Both the position numbers and the translations under genes were made by a program. The notes under the pieces are model-generated. The model was not told where the DNA came from, did not search any database, and was given only the letters and a program-made list of their open reading frames with translations. Source: Phocaeicola sp. (lineage in GTDB: Bacteria > Bacteroidota > Bacteroidia > Bacteroidales > Bacteroidaceae). Taken from it: DNA of 64,000 nucleotides. The stretch is taken from positions 1-64,000 of the forward strand of contig JAHHQU010000002.1 in NCBI GenBank assembly GCA_020026225.1, read 5' to 3'. Each line of letters opens with the position of its first letter. Position 1 is the first letter of the stretch. Positions 1-9,478 of the stretch are shown in pieces.

Positions 1-43
1 CGGTTTTCAAGACCGCCGCAATCGACCACTCTGCCACCTCTCC
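1..43 (-). tRNA. tRNA-Ser (UGA), 5' part only, cut by window edge
   Basis: Read on the minus strand, the sequence starts GGAGAGGTGGCAGAGTGG, a typical class II serine tRNA acceptor and D-arm. It continues to an anticodon loop CTTGAAAA with anticodon TGA (reads UCA-type serine codons). The variable arm, T arm and 3' end lie outside the window. A well-formed promoter sits about 40 bases upstream. Confidence 0.93.
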
Positions 44-82
44 AAAACTCCTTTCAGAGTGCTTTTCTTTTCGAAAGCGATG

Positions 83-113
83 CAAAGGTACGCATTTTTT
101 TCATTCCTGCAAA
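83..113 (-). promoter_or_regulatory. Promoter for tRNA-Ser
   Basis: On the minus strand a -7 element TACCTTTG (83..90) lies exactly 19 bp downstream of TTTG (110..113). This matches the Bacteroidetes primary sigma consensus TTTG-N19-20-TAnnTTTG. Transcription would begin about 35 bases before the mature tRNA 5' end. Confidence 0.75.
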
Positions 114-347
114 TTATAAAGTCATTCTTTTATGATTTTCTACAAAAAAAGTGTGTTTTGAGCTGAAATACGCTCATTTTTATCAAAAAAATTCCTTTTT
201 CCCTTCTTTTAAAAGCACTCTGATACCTAAAAAAGGACCTTACTGTAATAGCAAGAAATGAGTTTCCTTCTCCACACGCATACATTAAAAATAGCTAATT
301 GAAGGGAAATTAGCAAAAAACGAAGAAGAGGCCTTCTTATTTTTTAG

Positions 348-355
348 TAGATTTG
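348..355 (+). promoter_or_regulatory. -7 element ahead of the AsmA-like gene
   Basis: TAGATTTG matches TAnnTTTG and gives a leader of about 95 bases before the ATG at 454. No clear TTTG is seen at the expected -33 position. The rest of the stretch from 114 to 453 is AT-rich with no gene I can support. Confidence 0.45.
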
Positions 356-453
356 TATAAAAGCGTGGAAGTGACAAAGCAGTTCAAAGGAAAATCCTGC
401 AACTTCCAGCCCATTAGAGCGAATCATACAATAAACATAAAAATAAGAGACTT

Positions 454-2955
454 ATGAAGAAATTAGCAACGATTCTTGGTATCAGTTTCGGAGTTCTCTT
501 CGTTCTGTTACTACTTATCCCTCTCTTCTTGAAGGGAAAGGTTGCCGACCTGGTAAAGACGGAAGGCAACAAAATGCTGAATGCAGAATTTGATTTCGAG
601 ACATTAGACATCAGTCTCATCAGAAATTTTCCTTCTGCCACAGTCTCACTGGAAGATTTCTGGCTGAAAGGAAACGGAGCATTCCAAAATGACACGTTGG
701 TCAATGCAAAAAGATTGAGTGCAACCGTAAACCTCTTCTCTCTGTTCGGTGATGAAGGTTACGATCTGTCTAAAATCATCATCGACGATACCCAAGTACA
801 TGCCATCGTACTGAAAGACGGTAAAGTCAATTGGGATATTCTGAAAGCTTCTGATACAGCAGAAGCCAATGAAGGGGAATCTACTACGGAAGAGTCCTCT
901 CCTTTCCGCATCAAGTTGGAAAATGTGTCGATAAACAACCTCTCGGTTATCTATGACGACCGACAAGGAAAGATGTATGCCGAGCTGAAAGGATTCGGAG
1001 GAAACTGTTCCGGTGATTTCGGCAGCGAACACACGCTCGTCAAGTTGGCTGTAAGCACTCCTTCACTGACCTATAGCTTGAACGGAATTCCTTTCTTGAA
1101 CAAGGCCAGCATTCAAGCCGATATGGAGGTGGATGCGGATTTCGCCAACGGAATCTACACCTTGAAAGATAACACCCTTTCTTTGAACGCAATCCGCACG
1201 AACATTGACGGACAAGTGAAATTGCTGGCAAACCAAGCCATGGATGTCGATTTGAAATTGAATACCAATGAAGTCGGATTCAAAGAAATTCTTTCACTCA
1301 TTCCTGCCATCTATGCCAAAGACTTTGAAGGCTTGAAAGCCGAAGGAAATGCTACCTTTACAGCTTATGCCAAAGGAAAGCTTGTCGGCGACTCCATCGT
1401 TCCTCAAATTGATGCGAACTTGAACATTCAGAATGCCAGCTTCCGATATCCTTCACTGCCTAATGGAGTCGATAAGATCAATGTCGAAGCGTCCATTCAC
1501 AATCCTGGAGGAAGTCTGGACAATACCGTCATTCATATAGAGCCCTTCCATTTTGTATTGGCAGGGAATCCGTTCAGCCTGACTGCTTCCATCAAGAACC
1601 CGGTAAGCGATTTGGATTTCGCCGCTTCTGCAACTGGACATCTGGACTTGGGAAAGCTCAAAGAAGTATATCCGATGGAAGATACTTCCTTGAACGGAAA
1701 GATTCAAAGCGACTTGAAGATTGCAGGAAAACTTTCAGATATAGAGAAAGAACGATTTGACCGTATTCAGGCCAACGGAAACATTCACCTCAGCAACATG
1801 AAGCTGCAACTGGAACAACTTCCTCCGATTCAAGTACAACAATCGAACTTCAGTTTCAGCCCTCGGTACTTGAAACTGAGCCAGACACAGATTTTACTTG
1901 GCAACAACGATCTGACCCTCGACTGCCAATTTGAACATTATCTGGCTTTTGCTTTAAAAGGAACTACGCTGAAAGGTAATCTGAACGTGAGCAGCAACCA
2001 CCTGAATCTGAACGATTTCATGACGACAGACAGTACGGCGGTAGCCTCTGAAGAGTCTGTTGCTGATACTGCTTCCGCAGCCAAAGGTGTCATTCAGATT
2101 CCAGCCAACATCGATTTCCGCATGCAGACCCATTTGAAGGAAGTACTTCTCGACAAGATGAAGTTTGAACAGATTAACGGACTGCTGATTGTGAAAGACA
2201 GAAAAGTCGACATGCAGAATCTCTCGTTCCAGACAATGGGTGGAAACGTCGTAGCCAATGGTTCGTATGCAACTCCTGCCAAAACAGTCCCTGCCATCAA
2301 AGGAAGCTTTGCTTTAAATGAAATCAATTTTGCACAGGCTTATAAAGAACTGGATGCCGTAAAACAACTCGCTCCTATCTTCAATGGGCTGAAAGGCAAT
2401 TTCTCTGGCAGCATACAGGTAGACGCTCCTCTAACACAAAATATGGAAATCAACACCCAAGCCCTCCAAGGAAAGGGTAATCTGTCGACCAAAGATTTAA
2501 GTTTGAGTGGAGTGAAATTCATTGACCAAGTAGCTGATATCGTAAAGAAGCCTTCACTGAAAGACATCAAGGTCAAAAACCTGAATCTTGACTTCAGCAT
2601 TACCGATGGAAGGGTTACAACTGAACCGTTCGACTTGCGATTGGGCGATTATAACATGAACCTGTCCGGTTCAACGGGCTTGGACCAGAGCATTGATTAC
2701 AAAGGAAAGATTACCCTTCCTGCAAGTACTGGCGGCAAAGTTCGATTAAGTACGGTAGACATGAATATCAAGGGAACCTTCAGTTCTCCGAAAGTATCCA
2801 TTGATATGGCCAGCATGGCCAAGAATATCGCAGGACAGCTTCTTGAGAATTTAGGAGGTACATCCCAAGAAGAAGGAGTACAAGACAGTACAAGCGGTAA
2901 AAAGAAAAACAATATTCTGAACAAGGCTCTCAACCTCTTCAAGAAAAAGAAATAA
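454..2955 (+). CDS. AsmA-family inner-membrane protein
   Basis: An 833-residue protein with one N-terminal membrane segment (about residues 5-27) followed by a very long, beta-rich, presumably periplasmic region. The region is full of short alternating strands of the kind seen in AsmA/TamB proteins (for example LNLNDFMTTD and LSTVDMNIKGTF near the end). It ends in a lysine-rich tail. Known members bridge the inner and outer membrane and are linked to outer-membrane assembly and lipid movement; the exact role here is inference. The gene is a single unit with its own -7 element and a strong terminator just downstream shared with ppk. Family assignment rests on overall architecture, because AsmA proteins have few fixed motifs. 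Confidence 0.8.
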   Translation: MKKLATILGISFGVLFVLLLLIPLFLKGKVADLVKTEGNKMLNAEFDFETLDISLIRNFPSATVSLEDFWLKGNGAFQNDTLVNAKRLSATVNLFSLFGDEGYDLSKIIIDDTQVHAIVLKDGKVNWDILKASDTAEANEGESTTEESSPFRIKLENVSINNLSVIYDDRQGKMYAELKGFGGNCSGDFGSEHTLVKLAVSTPSLTYSLNGIPFLNKASIQADMEVDADFANGIYTLKDNTLSLNAIRTNIDGQVKLLANQAMDVDLKLNTNEVGFKEILSLIPAIYAKDFEGLKAEGNATFTAYAKGKLVGDSIVPQIDANLNIQNASFRYPSLPNGVDKINVEASIHNPGGSLDNTVIHIEPFHFVLAGNPFSLTASIKNPVSDLDFAASATGHLDLGKLKEVYPMEDTSLNGKIQSDLKIAGKLSDIEKERFDRIQANGNIHLSNMKLQLEQLPPIQVQQSNFSFSPRYLKLSQTQILLGNNDLTLDCQFEHYLAFALKGTTLKGNLNVSSNHLNLNDFMTTDSTAVASEESVADTASAAKGVIQIPANIDFRMQTHLKEVLLDKMKFEQINGLLIVKDRKVDMQNLSFQTMGGNVVANGSYATPAKTVPAIKGSFALNEINFAQAYKELDAVKQLAPIFNGLKGNFSGSIQVDAPLTQNMEINTQALQGKGNLSTKDLSLSGVKFIDQVADIVKKPSLKDIKVKNLNLDFSITDGRVTTEPFDLRLGDYNMNLSGSTGLDQSIDYKGKITLPASTGGKVRLSTVDMNIKGTFSSPKVSIDMASMAKNIAGQLLENLGGTSQEEGVQDSTSGKKKNNILNKALNLFKKKK

Positions 2956-2993
2956 CTTGAAAGGCGAAAGCTTGTCCTAATCCTCATTAAAAG

Positions 2994-3034
2994 ATTTCCC
3001 CCTGTTGCAACCACTGCAGCAGGGGGAATTTTCT
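2994..3034. terminator. Bidirectional terminator between asmA-like gene and ppk
   Basis: A 14-bp stem pairs TTCCCCCTGTTGCA (2996..3009) with TGCAGCAGGGGGAA (3015..3028), with one G-T wobble and a 5-base loop. T-rich sequence follows on the plus strand and A-rich sequence precedes it, so it can stop both convergent genes. Confidence 0.85.
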
Positions 3035-3071
3035 TTAAAACAACATCTAAAACTTATATTTCACAAAAATC

Positions 3072-5147
3072 TTACTTCATAGGAGCATCCGTTTTCAAAT
3101 GCAATTTCCGTACCAGATAATCATAAAAGTCATATTGAGCCCGGACTTCCTTCTGTCCTTTCTTCCGTTTGAAAAGATTCTCCATCTTATGGTCTACCCA
3201 ACATGCCTTTCTGCTTGCCGCCAACTGGATTTTAAGCATATCAATCAGCTCCTTCTTCAGCGACTTGTTCAAGATAGGTGTCACCGCTTCTATTCGACGA
3301 TACAAGTTACGACGCATCCAGTCGGGCGAACCGATAAACAATTTCGGATTTCCATCGTTTCCAAAGTACCACACACGAGAATGTTCCAAGAAACTGTCCA
3401 CAATACGTGTGACGCGGATATTCTTGCTGAACGATTCTCCTGGAACCAGGCAGCAGATGCCTCGCACTATCAAATCTATATCCACACCCGCTTCACTCGC
3501 CTTGTAAAGTTCATCAATCATAACCGTATCCTGCAAAGCATTCATCTTCAATACGATCCGTCCTTTCTTTCCAGCACGAGCCAGACTTATTTCATGATGA
3601 ATCATCTTCTTCAGTTCGGGCAGCAGATTAAACTTCGCTATCAGCAGACGTTTGAAATGCGGTTCGGGTTCTTCTTTCTGCAATACACGGAACAACGTAT
3701 GCATATCTTCTACAATCGTCGGATTGCAGGTATACAAAGCTGTATCCGAATAGATTTTGGCTGTTTGTTCGTTGAAATTTCCCGTACTTACATAAGCATA
3801 GCTCCGCATTTGTTCTCCTGCTTTGTTGTAACGTAGTACCAAAGCTACTTTTGCATGCACTTTCAAGCCGGGAATGCTATAAATGATATTGATACCCGCC
3901 TTGCGCATCTGTTCTGCGGTCTCAAGGTTGTTTTCTTCATCGAAACGAGCCTTCAGTTCCACAAAAACCGTCACCTTCTTGCCGTTCTTGGCTGCCGATA
4001 TCAAGGAATTGATCACTTCTGAATGCTCGGCTACCCGATACTGCGTAATCATGATCTCACGGGTTGAAGCATCGTGTACCGCTTCATACATGAAATGAAT
4101 GAAATGCTCAAAGCTATGATACGGATAGTGCAGCAACAAGTCACGTTGGGAAATCCGGTGAAACATGAAATTCTTTTTTTCCATTCCCGGCAATTCCAAA
4201 GGTTTCGGTTTCGTGGCCGAAAGCAGGTGTGGATTGGGATTCGGCAAAGCAGAAAGATCTTCCAGATTCAAATGCTTGTCACCCGGCACCAATTCTTCCC
4301 GATTGATATCAAAAGCATAAATCAAGAAATCCAAGAAATCGTCGGGCATGTTACGGTCGTAAACAAATCGGCAGATACCTCCAATCTTCCTTTTCTTAAC
4401 CTTGTCCTTGACTGCCTCTACCACATCTTCCGAGGGAACATCATCCACATAAATATCTGCATCTCGTGAGATCTTGCAGCAATAGCTGCAGTCAATGTCG
4501 TATCCGATGAAGATTTCATGAAGATTGAATTTGATGATGTCTTCCAAAAACATCAGGTAGTAGTTCTCCCCTATTTTAGGAAGCTGCACGAAACGCGGGA
4601 CCTTGCTATAAGGCATTTTCAAAATAAAATACTCCTTTTCCCCGCTGTCCTTCCGCACGGCACGCACCGCCAGATACAATCTGCGGTCACGCAGGAACAT
4701 GCGTACCCGTTGCTTGTCCACCTTTACCGGCTGTAAAAAGGGAAAGACTTCTTCTTTAAAGAACCGTCGGATGTATTCACGGTGAAGTTCACCGAGTTCG
4801 TTCCGACTCTGATAAAAAATAATGTGATTGGCCCGCAAGGCCGGAAGTATCTTCTGTTCGTAGATGCGAATACGGTCCTCCAGTTGCGCATTGACACGCT
4901 CGGCTATCTGATGAATCAATGCATGGGCTTGTTCCACCGTCATGTCTTCACTTTTTCCACCCGAAGCCACAGCTTTATGACCGGCTACTCGGACTTTATA
5001 GAACTCTTCCAGATTGGAGGAATAAATTGAGATGAAGTTGATTCGTTCATACAAAGGCAATTCATCGTCATCCGCTTCCAACAAAACGCGATGATTGAAT
5101 GAGAGCCAACTGATATCTCGGTCGTTGTATCGGTACCTGTTTTCCAT
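3072..5147 (-). CDS. ppk1: Polyphosphate kinase 1
   Basis: At 691 residues this matches PPK1 length (E. coli 688). It reversibly transfers the gamma-phosphate of ATP to inorganic polyphosphate. The N-terminal part holds the family's YNDRDISWLSFN opening. The catalytic half has GLKVHAKVAL with the autophosphorylated histidine at about residue 431, STGNFNEQTA just after, and a second conserved histidine in LEHSRVWYFGN at about residue 589. The start gives MENRYRYNDRDISW, the usual N-terminus. It is convergent with the AsmA-like gene and divergent from the phosphoesterase at 5208, with promoters that nearly abut. No phosphatase ppx is adjacent. Confidence 0.96.
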   Translation of the reverse strand: MENRYRYNDRDISWLSFNHRVLLEADDDELPLYERINFISIYSSNLEEFYKVRVAGHKAVASGGKSEDMTVEQAHALIHQIAERVNAQLEDRIRIYEQKILPALRANHIIFYQSRNELGELHREYIRRFFKEEVFPFLQPVKVDKQRVRMFLRDRRLYLAVRAVRKDSGEKEYFILKMPYSKVPRFVQLPKIGENYYLMFLEDIIKFNLHEIFIGYDIDCSYCCKISRDADIYVDDVPSEDVVEAVKDKVKKRKIGGICRFVYDRNMPDDFLDFLIYAFDINREELVPGDKHLNLEDLSALPNPNPHLLSATKPKPLELPGMEKKNFMFHRISQRDLLLHYPYHSFEHFIHFMYEAVHDASTREIMITQYRVAEHSEVINSLISAAKNGKKVTVFVELKARFDEENNLETAEQMRKAGINIIYSIPGLKVHAKVALVLRYNKAGEQMRSYAYVSTGNFNEQTAKIYSDTALYTCNPTIVEDMHTLFRVLQKEEPEPHFKRLLIAKFNLLPELKKMIHHEISLARAGKKGRIVLKMNALQDTVMIDELYKASEAGVDIDLIVRGICCLVPGESFSKNIRVTRIVDSFLEHSRVWYFGNDGNPKLFIGSPDWMRRNLYRRIEAVTPILNKSLKKELIDMLKIQLAASRKACWVDHKMENLFKRKKGQKEVRAQYDFYDYLVRKLHLKTDAPMK

Positions 5148-5170
5148 ACATGTTCAATTCAAGGTTTTGT

Positions 5171-5202
5171 CAAATTTAGTATCTTTGCCCGATAAAAACA
5201 AA
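5171..5202 (-). promoter_or_regulatory. Promoter of ppk1
   Basis: On the minus strand TAAATTTG (5171..5178) lies 20 bp downstream of TTTG (5199..5202). The -7 box is one base from the -7 box of the opposite promoter, so the two RNA polymerase footprints must overlap. Confidence 0.7.
5180..5187 (+). promoter_or_regulatory. -7 element of the phosphoesterase gene
   Basis: TATCTTTG matches TAnnTTTG and sits 20 bases before the ATG at 5208, giving a short leader. No clear -33 TTTG is present. It faces the ppk1 promoter across one base. Confidence 0.6.
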
Positions 5203-5207
5203 TTAAG

Positions 5208-5699
5208 ATGAAAAGAATTGGACTTATATCAGATACACACGGATATTGGGACGAACGTTATTTGACCTATTTCGAGCCCTGTGATGAGATTTGGCATGCC
5301 GGCGACATCGGTTCCATGGAAGTGCTGGAAAAGCTGCAGGCTTTTCGTCCTTTCCGAGGAGTATATGGCAACATCGACGGACAAGATATTCGCAAACTGC
5401 TTCCCAAAACCAATCGATTCACGGTTGAAGGAGCCGACATCTTGCTGAAACATATCGGAGGTTATCCCGGCAGATGGGACCCGAGCATCAAAAGTACCTT
5501 ATATACACAAACACCCAACCTGTTTGTATGCGGACACTCACACATCTTGAAAGTAAAATACGATTTTACGCTGAACATGATGCATATGAATCCGGGAGCT
5601 GCCGGTAAATACGGCATTCATGCCGTCCGCACCCTTATCCGATTCAGTATCAATAAAGGTGTTTTCTCTGATCTGGAGGTAATTGAGCTGAATGAATGA
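5208..5699 (+). CDS. YfcE/MJ0936-type metallophosphoesterase
   Basis: A 163-residue calcineurin-like phosphoesterase of the small single-domain class. All metal-binding blocks are present: SDTHG (residues 8-12), HAGDIG, GNIDG and CGHSHI, followed by an NPGAAG motif. Members are manganese-dependent phosphodiesterases or phosphatases, usually cytoplasmic, often with unclear physiological substrates. There is no signal peptide. It stands alone between divergent ppk1 and the dTDP-glucose dehydratase gene, which has its own -7-like element. The phosphodiesterase class is secure; the substrate is unknown. Confidence 0.9.
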   Translation: MKRIGLISDTHGYWDERYLTYFEPCDEIWHAGDIGSMEVLEKLQAFRPFRGVYGNIDGQDIRKLLPKTNRFTVEGADILLKHIGGYPGRWDPSIKSTLYTQTPNLFVCGHSHILKVKYDFTLNMMHMNPGAAGKYGIHAVRTLIRFSINKGVFSDLEVIELNE

Positions 5700-5732
5700 G
5701 AAAAAATCTTTGCTATAATCAAAAAACTTTCC

Positions 5733-5740
5733 CAACTTTG
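5733..5740 (+). promoter_or_regulatory. Possible -7 element of rfbB
   Basis: CAACTTTG differs from TAnnTTTG at one position and lies 23 bases before the rfbB ATG at 5764. Confidence 0.4.
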
Positions 5741-5763
5741 CAGTTGAATTCTAAAGTAATCTT

Positions 5764-6903
5764 ATGAAAACTTATTTAGTTACAGGAGCTGCCGGTTTTA
5801 TAGGTGCTAATTTTATCAAATACATGTTGGCAAAGCACGATGACATCAAAATTGTAGTCCTTGATGCTTTAACTTATGCCGGAAATTTGGCGACCATTGC
5901 CAATGATATTGACAACGAACGCTGTTACTTTGTCAAAGGCAATATCTGTGACCGCAACCTGATTGATCAGTTGCTTGCAAACTACAGATTCGATTATATT
6001 GTGAATTTTGCAGCCGAAAGTCATGTTGACCGAAGCATTGAAGTCCCTCAGCTGTTCCTCCAGACCAATATTTTAGGCACACAGAACCTGCTTGACGCAG
6101 CTCGTGGTGCATGGGTAAATGGAAAAGACGAGAACGGCTATCCTACTTGGAGAAAAGGAGTGCGCTTCCATCAGGTTTCTACTGATGAAGTTTATGGCTC
6201 ATTAGGAGCTGAAGGCTTCTTTACCGAAGAGACTCCTCTCAATCCACACAGTCCGTACAGTGCATCCAAAACCAGTGCCGACATGATTGTCATGGCATAT
6301 CATGACACATACAAGATGCCGGTTACTATCACCCGCTGTTCCAATAATTATGGCCCGTACCAGTTTCCAGAGAAACTGATTCCGCTTATCATCAAAAATA
6401 TTTTGGAAGGCAAACGACTTCCGGTCTACGGTAACGGAACCAATGTTCGCGACTGGTTGTACGTAGACGACCACTGCAAAGCCATCGACATGGTATTGCA
6501 TCAGGCTGAAGACGGTGCCATCTACAACATTGGCGGACACAATGAAATGCAGAACATTGATATTGTGAAGTTGACTATCGCTACCATCCGTCGCATCATG
6601 ACAGAAAATCCGTCCTACCGCCAGTATCTGAAGAAAAAGGAATTGAACGAAGCGGGAGAAATCGATATCGAATGGATGAATGATTCCTTGATTTCATTCG
6701 TGAAAGACCGTTTGGGCCACGACATGCGCTATGCTATCGACCCGAGCAAGATTTCTCGCGAATTGGGTTGGCTTCCTGAAACAAAGTTCGAAGACGGTAT
6801 AGTGAAAACAATCCAGTGGTATCTGGATAATCAAGAATGGGTAAAGAACGTAACCAGCGGTAATTACCAGAATTATTACGATAACATGTACAAGAACAGA
6901 TAA
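5764..6903 (+). CDS. rfbB: dTDP-glucose 4,6-dehydratase
   Basis: A 379-residue extended short-chain dehydrogenase. It converts dTDP-D-glucose to dTDP-4-keto-6-deoxyglucose, the committed step toward dTDP-rhamnose and related deoxysugars for surface polysaccharides. The N-terminal NAD-binding motif TGAAGFIGANF is at residues 7-17. The catalytic pair is Tyr165 and Lys169 in SPYSASKTSAD, and the STDEVYG motif holds the active-site Thr, Asp and Glu. Also present are NNYGPYQFPEKLIP and RDWLYVDDH, both typical of RfbB. rfbA, rfbC and rfbD are not adjacent, so the pathway must be completed from elsewhere. A strong terminator follows. Confidence 0.95.
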   Translation: MKTYLVTGAAGFIGANFIKYMLAKHDDIKIVVLDALTYAGNLATIANDIDNERCYFVKGNICDRNLIDQLLANYRFDYIVNFAAESHVDRSIEVPQLFLQTNILGTQNLLDAARGAWVNGKDENGYPTWRKGVRFHQVSTDEVYGSLGAEGFFTEETPLNPHSPYSASKTSADMIVMAYHDTYKMPVTITRCSNNYGPYQFPEKLIPLIIKNILEGKRLPVYGNGTNVRDWLYVDDHCKAIDMVLHQAEDGAIYNIGGHNEMQNIDIVKLTIATIRRIMTENPSYRQYLKKKELNEAGEIDIEWMNDSLISFVKDRLGHDMRYAIDPSKISRELGWLPETKFEDGIVKTIQWYLDNQEWVKNVTSGNYQNYYDNMYKNR

Positions 6904-6951
6904 TTTCTTTTGCATTCGATTTGCGTATGTGGTTCTCACATACCCTTAAAT

Positions 6952-6993
6952 AAAAAGCATCCCGTATCCGATGGATACGGGATGCTTTTTTTC
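6952..6993. terminator. Bidirectional terminator between rfbB and the MBOAT operon
   Basis: AAAAAGCATCCCGTATCC pairs with GGATACGGGATGCTTTTT around a 4-base loop: an 18-bp perfect stem flanked by A and T runs. It serves both convergent transcripts. Confidence 0.92.
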
Positions 6994-7020
6994 TTCCTCG
7001 TATTTTTCGTATTAACAACG

Positions 7021-8523
7021 TCAGAATTGGAAATAGATGAACGGCTGAATATCGCTGCTCTTTACCTGAATGACGAAATAAATCAAGGCAATCAAGATCA
7101 AAGCCTGCCCCATCAGAGGCAAACGAACCATGCCGTTGGAACAAGCCTCCTGCCATTTGTCGGGGCACCAATGCAACAGATAACCCACTCCCATCAGCAA
7201 GAACACCTTCCAGTAGCCTTCCACCAGCTGAGTGAACACCTCAGGATGGAAAGAAGTGAAAATTTGGCGAATCATGGTAAGAGAACCGTCAAAGGTCGCA
7301 TTTCGGAAAAATATCCAGCAAAGGCATACAAAATGGAAAGTGATCAAAACGGCAAAAACTTTCCGCCAACCGGTACTGCGGTACTGCTTCGGACGATTCA
7401 GCAAGCTACGGAAAAATTTATGGACAGCCAAGGCAATGCCATGCAAGGCACCCCAGACCACAAAATTCCAAGAAGCGCCATGCCATAAACCACCCAACAG
7501 CATGGTAGCAGACAAATTCAAATAAGTACGAACCTTACCCTTACGGTTGCCTCCCAAAGAAATGTACAGATAATCACGGAGCCATGTGGACAAAGAAATA
7601 TGCCAACGGTGCCAGAAATCTGTCACACTATCCGATTTATAAGGAGAATTGAAGTTGATAGGAAAACGGAAGCCCAATAAAAGAGCCAAGCCGATAGCCA
7701 TATCACTGTATCCTGAGAAATCGCAATAAATCTGCAATGCATAACCGTAAACTCCAAACAGGTTTTCAACTCCAGAGTAGAGACCAGGATTGTCGAAGAT
7801 TCGTTCCACAAAGTTCACGCTGATGTAATCAGAAATGACCGCTTTCTTAAACAGACCGCTCACGATAAAGAACAGCCCCCTACCGAACATCTCATTCGAG
7901 ACAAAAAGCGGCTGCCGTATCTGTGGAATAAAATCGCGTGCCCTGACAATCGGACCTGCGACTAATTGAGGGAAAAAAGAAACGTAGAACACATAGTCGA
8001 GCAGACAGTTCAGCGGCTGAAGTTCCTTTCGATATACGTCGATGGTATAACTTAACGACTGGAAGGTAAAGAAGGAAATACCGACCGGTAGAAAAATATC
8101 CAAGGGCTCGAAATTCCCTCCCCACAAAGGAGCGAGCATTTCATAAAAGAAATTGGTGTATTTGAAATAGCAGAGCAGCCCCAGATTGATACACAAGCTG
8201 GTAACGACCAGAAGCTTCCGCTTCCACAAATTCTCTGTACGGTGCATGATGCGAGCCAACACAAAGTCGCTCACGGTAACGATACCCAACAGGAAAAAGT
8301 AAAACCCACTGCTTTTGTAATAAAAGTAATAGGAAAACAGGGATACAAACAGAAGACGTGCCGTAGTACGCTTTTGCAAGAGAAGATAAATCAGACTAAA
8401 TCCAAGAAACAGAAACAAGAACAGGCCGCTGCTGAATATCAACGGTTGTTTGGGATTATACGTAAGAACTTCTCCCAGTTTGCTAAAATCTATTCCCAAA
8501 TCAATTAAGTTGAGATGCAACAT
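7021..8523 (-). CDS. MBOAT family O-acyltransferase (AlgI-like)
   Basis: A 500-residue multi-spanning membrane protein. The MBOAT core is clear: FWHRWHISLSTWLRDYLY, followed by GGLWHGASWNFVVWG, where the histidine of LWHG is the family's catalytic residue. Such proteins move acyl groups (usually acetyl) across the inner membrane for transfer to exported polysaccharides, as AlgI does for alginate. It is the last gene of a three-gene minus-strand operon and overlaps the preceding SGNH gene by 23 bases, which implies translational coupling. The two SGNH-like partners could be the periplasmic acetyl transferases that pass the group to glycan. The glycan target is unknown; no alginate genes are present. 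Confidence 0.92.
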   Translation of the reverse strand: MLHLNLIDLGIDFSKLGEVLTYNPKQPLIFSSGLFLFLFLGFSLIYLLLQKRTTARLLFVSLFSYYFYYKSSGFYFFLLGIVTVSDFVLARIMHRTENLWKRKLLVVTSLCINLGLLCYFKYTNFFYEMLAPLWGGNFEPLDIFLPVGISFFTFQSLSYTIDVYRKELQPLNCLLDYVFYVSFFPQLVAGPIVRARDFIPQIRQPLFVSNEMFGRGLFFIVSGLFKKAVISDYISVNFVERIFDNPGLYSGVENLFGVYGYALQIYCDFSGYSDMAIGLALLLGFRFPINFNSPYKSDSVTDFWHRWHISLSTWLRDYLYISLGGNRKGKVRTYLNLSATMLLGGLWHGASWNFVVWGALHGIALAVHKFFRSLLNRPKQYRSTGWRKVFAVLITFHFVCLCWIFFRNATFDGSLTMIRQIFTSFHPEVFTQLVEGYWKVFLLMGVGYLLHWCPDKWQEACSNGMVRLPLMGQALILIALIYFVIQVKSSDIQPFIYFQF

Positions 8524-9478
8524 AGTCGTTATATGCTTTTATAAATGCCTCATGAAACAATAATCCCTGCAATTTATAGCCTGCATGGGTAAAATGAATT
8601 TTATCGCGTTGGAACATCTTGGCTGCACTCCAATTCTTGCAACCGTGTGTTTCTCCTCCAATGATATCGTACAGATTCCAAATGGCCAATCCATTCTGGC
8701 GGGCAAACTTCACTTCCGTCTCTACGATTCGTGGAGTACGACGATTGATAATGCGAGTTTTTCCCGAGCGGATGTATGCTCCCGGAGGAGTGGTCACAAG
8801 AAAAGTGGCATTGGGACACTTCATTTTCAATTCCGAAAGCAATTTACTCATTTGTGCCGTATGCTCCGCACTGCGGTAGTTCCTTCCATGCGCTTCATTG
8901 GTCCCAAAAGATAAAACAATCAAATCGGGATTCAGGTTCACCACCGTCCGTATTCTTTCGGGTGTATTGTACGTAGCACAAGTCGCTCCGTTCACCCCCA
9001 AGATATGATACACGATGCCCGGCTTTCCCGTTTCTTGTGCCAGTCCGCTACTTTGGTAAGTCACCTGATAGTCTATGACAGCCTCATGACCGAAATCTGC
9101 TTCCAAAAGTTTCCTCATCACGTAAGGAAACACATGGCCCCGTACATGAGAATCGCCCAAATGGGCCACCCGGACAGGACGAGTCATGGTGTTCAATTTC
9201 TGCCAGAACGGTAACAAAGAGAGCTGCGGATCTTCTATGCAATTTTCACAGGTATCCAGAAAAGTGGAAGGCATCGGGTCTTCTACATCCACAAAACTCA
9301 TCAGCTGTTCCATTTCCTTACTGGAAAATATCGGTCCGTAATTCTTATCCATCTGTGATTTGGAAGGAAGAGCATCTTGTGCCGCCACCTCTCCTACTGC
9401 CCCCAGCAAGAATAGAAATACGATTGGCAATTTATTCCATTTCATACGCTTTTCGTTTTTCATATTGTTCTTTTCCAT
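8501..9478 (-). CDS. Secreted SGNH/GDSL hydrolase-like protein (MBOAT partner 1)
   Basis: A 325-residue protein with an N-terminal signal peptide ending near VAAQ. The SGNH blocks are visible: HLGDSH with the nucleophile serine at about residue 110, LSFGTNEAH as the asparagine block, and DKIHFTHAGY with the C-terminal Asp/His pair. SGNH proteins next to an MBOAT usually act in periplasmic O-acetylation (compare AlgX/AlgJ and PatB). The ATG at 9478 overlaps the upstream gene by 47 bases. Internal ATGs at 9463 and 9445 are also good candidates, and the last gives the tidiest signal peptide. All three catalytic elements look intact, so it is likely an active enzyme. Confidence 0.88.
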   Translation of the reverse strand: MEKNNMKNEKRMKWNKLPIVFLFLLGAVGEVAAQDALPSKSQMDKNYGPIFSSKEMEQLMSFVDVEDPMPSTFLDTCENCIEDPQLSLLPFWQKLNTMTRPVRVAHLGDSHVRGHVFPYVMRKLLEADFGHEAVIDYQVTYQSSGLAQETGKPGIVYHILGVNGATCATYNTPERIRTVVNLNPDLIVLSFGTNEAHGRNYRSAEHTAQMSKLLSELKMKCPNATFLVTTPPGAYIRSGKTRIINRRTPRIVETEVKFARQNGLAIWNLYDIIGGETHGCKNWSAAKMFQRDKIHFTHAGYKLQGLLFHEAFIKAYNDYVASQLN

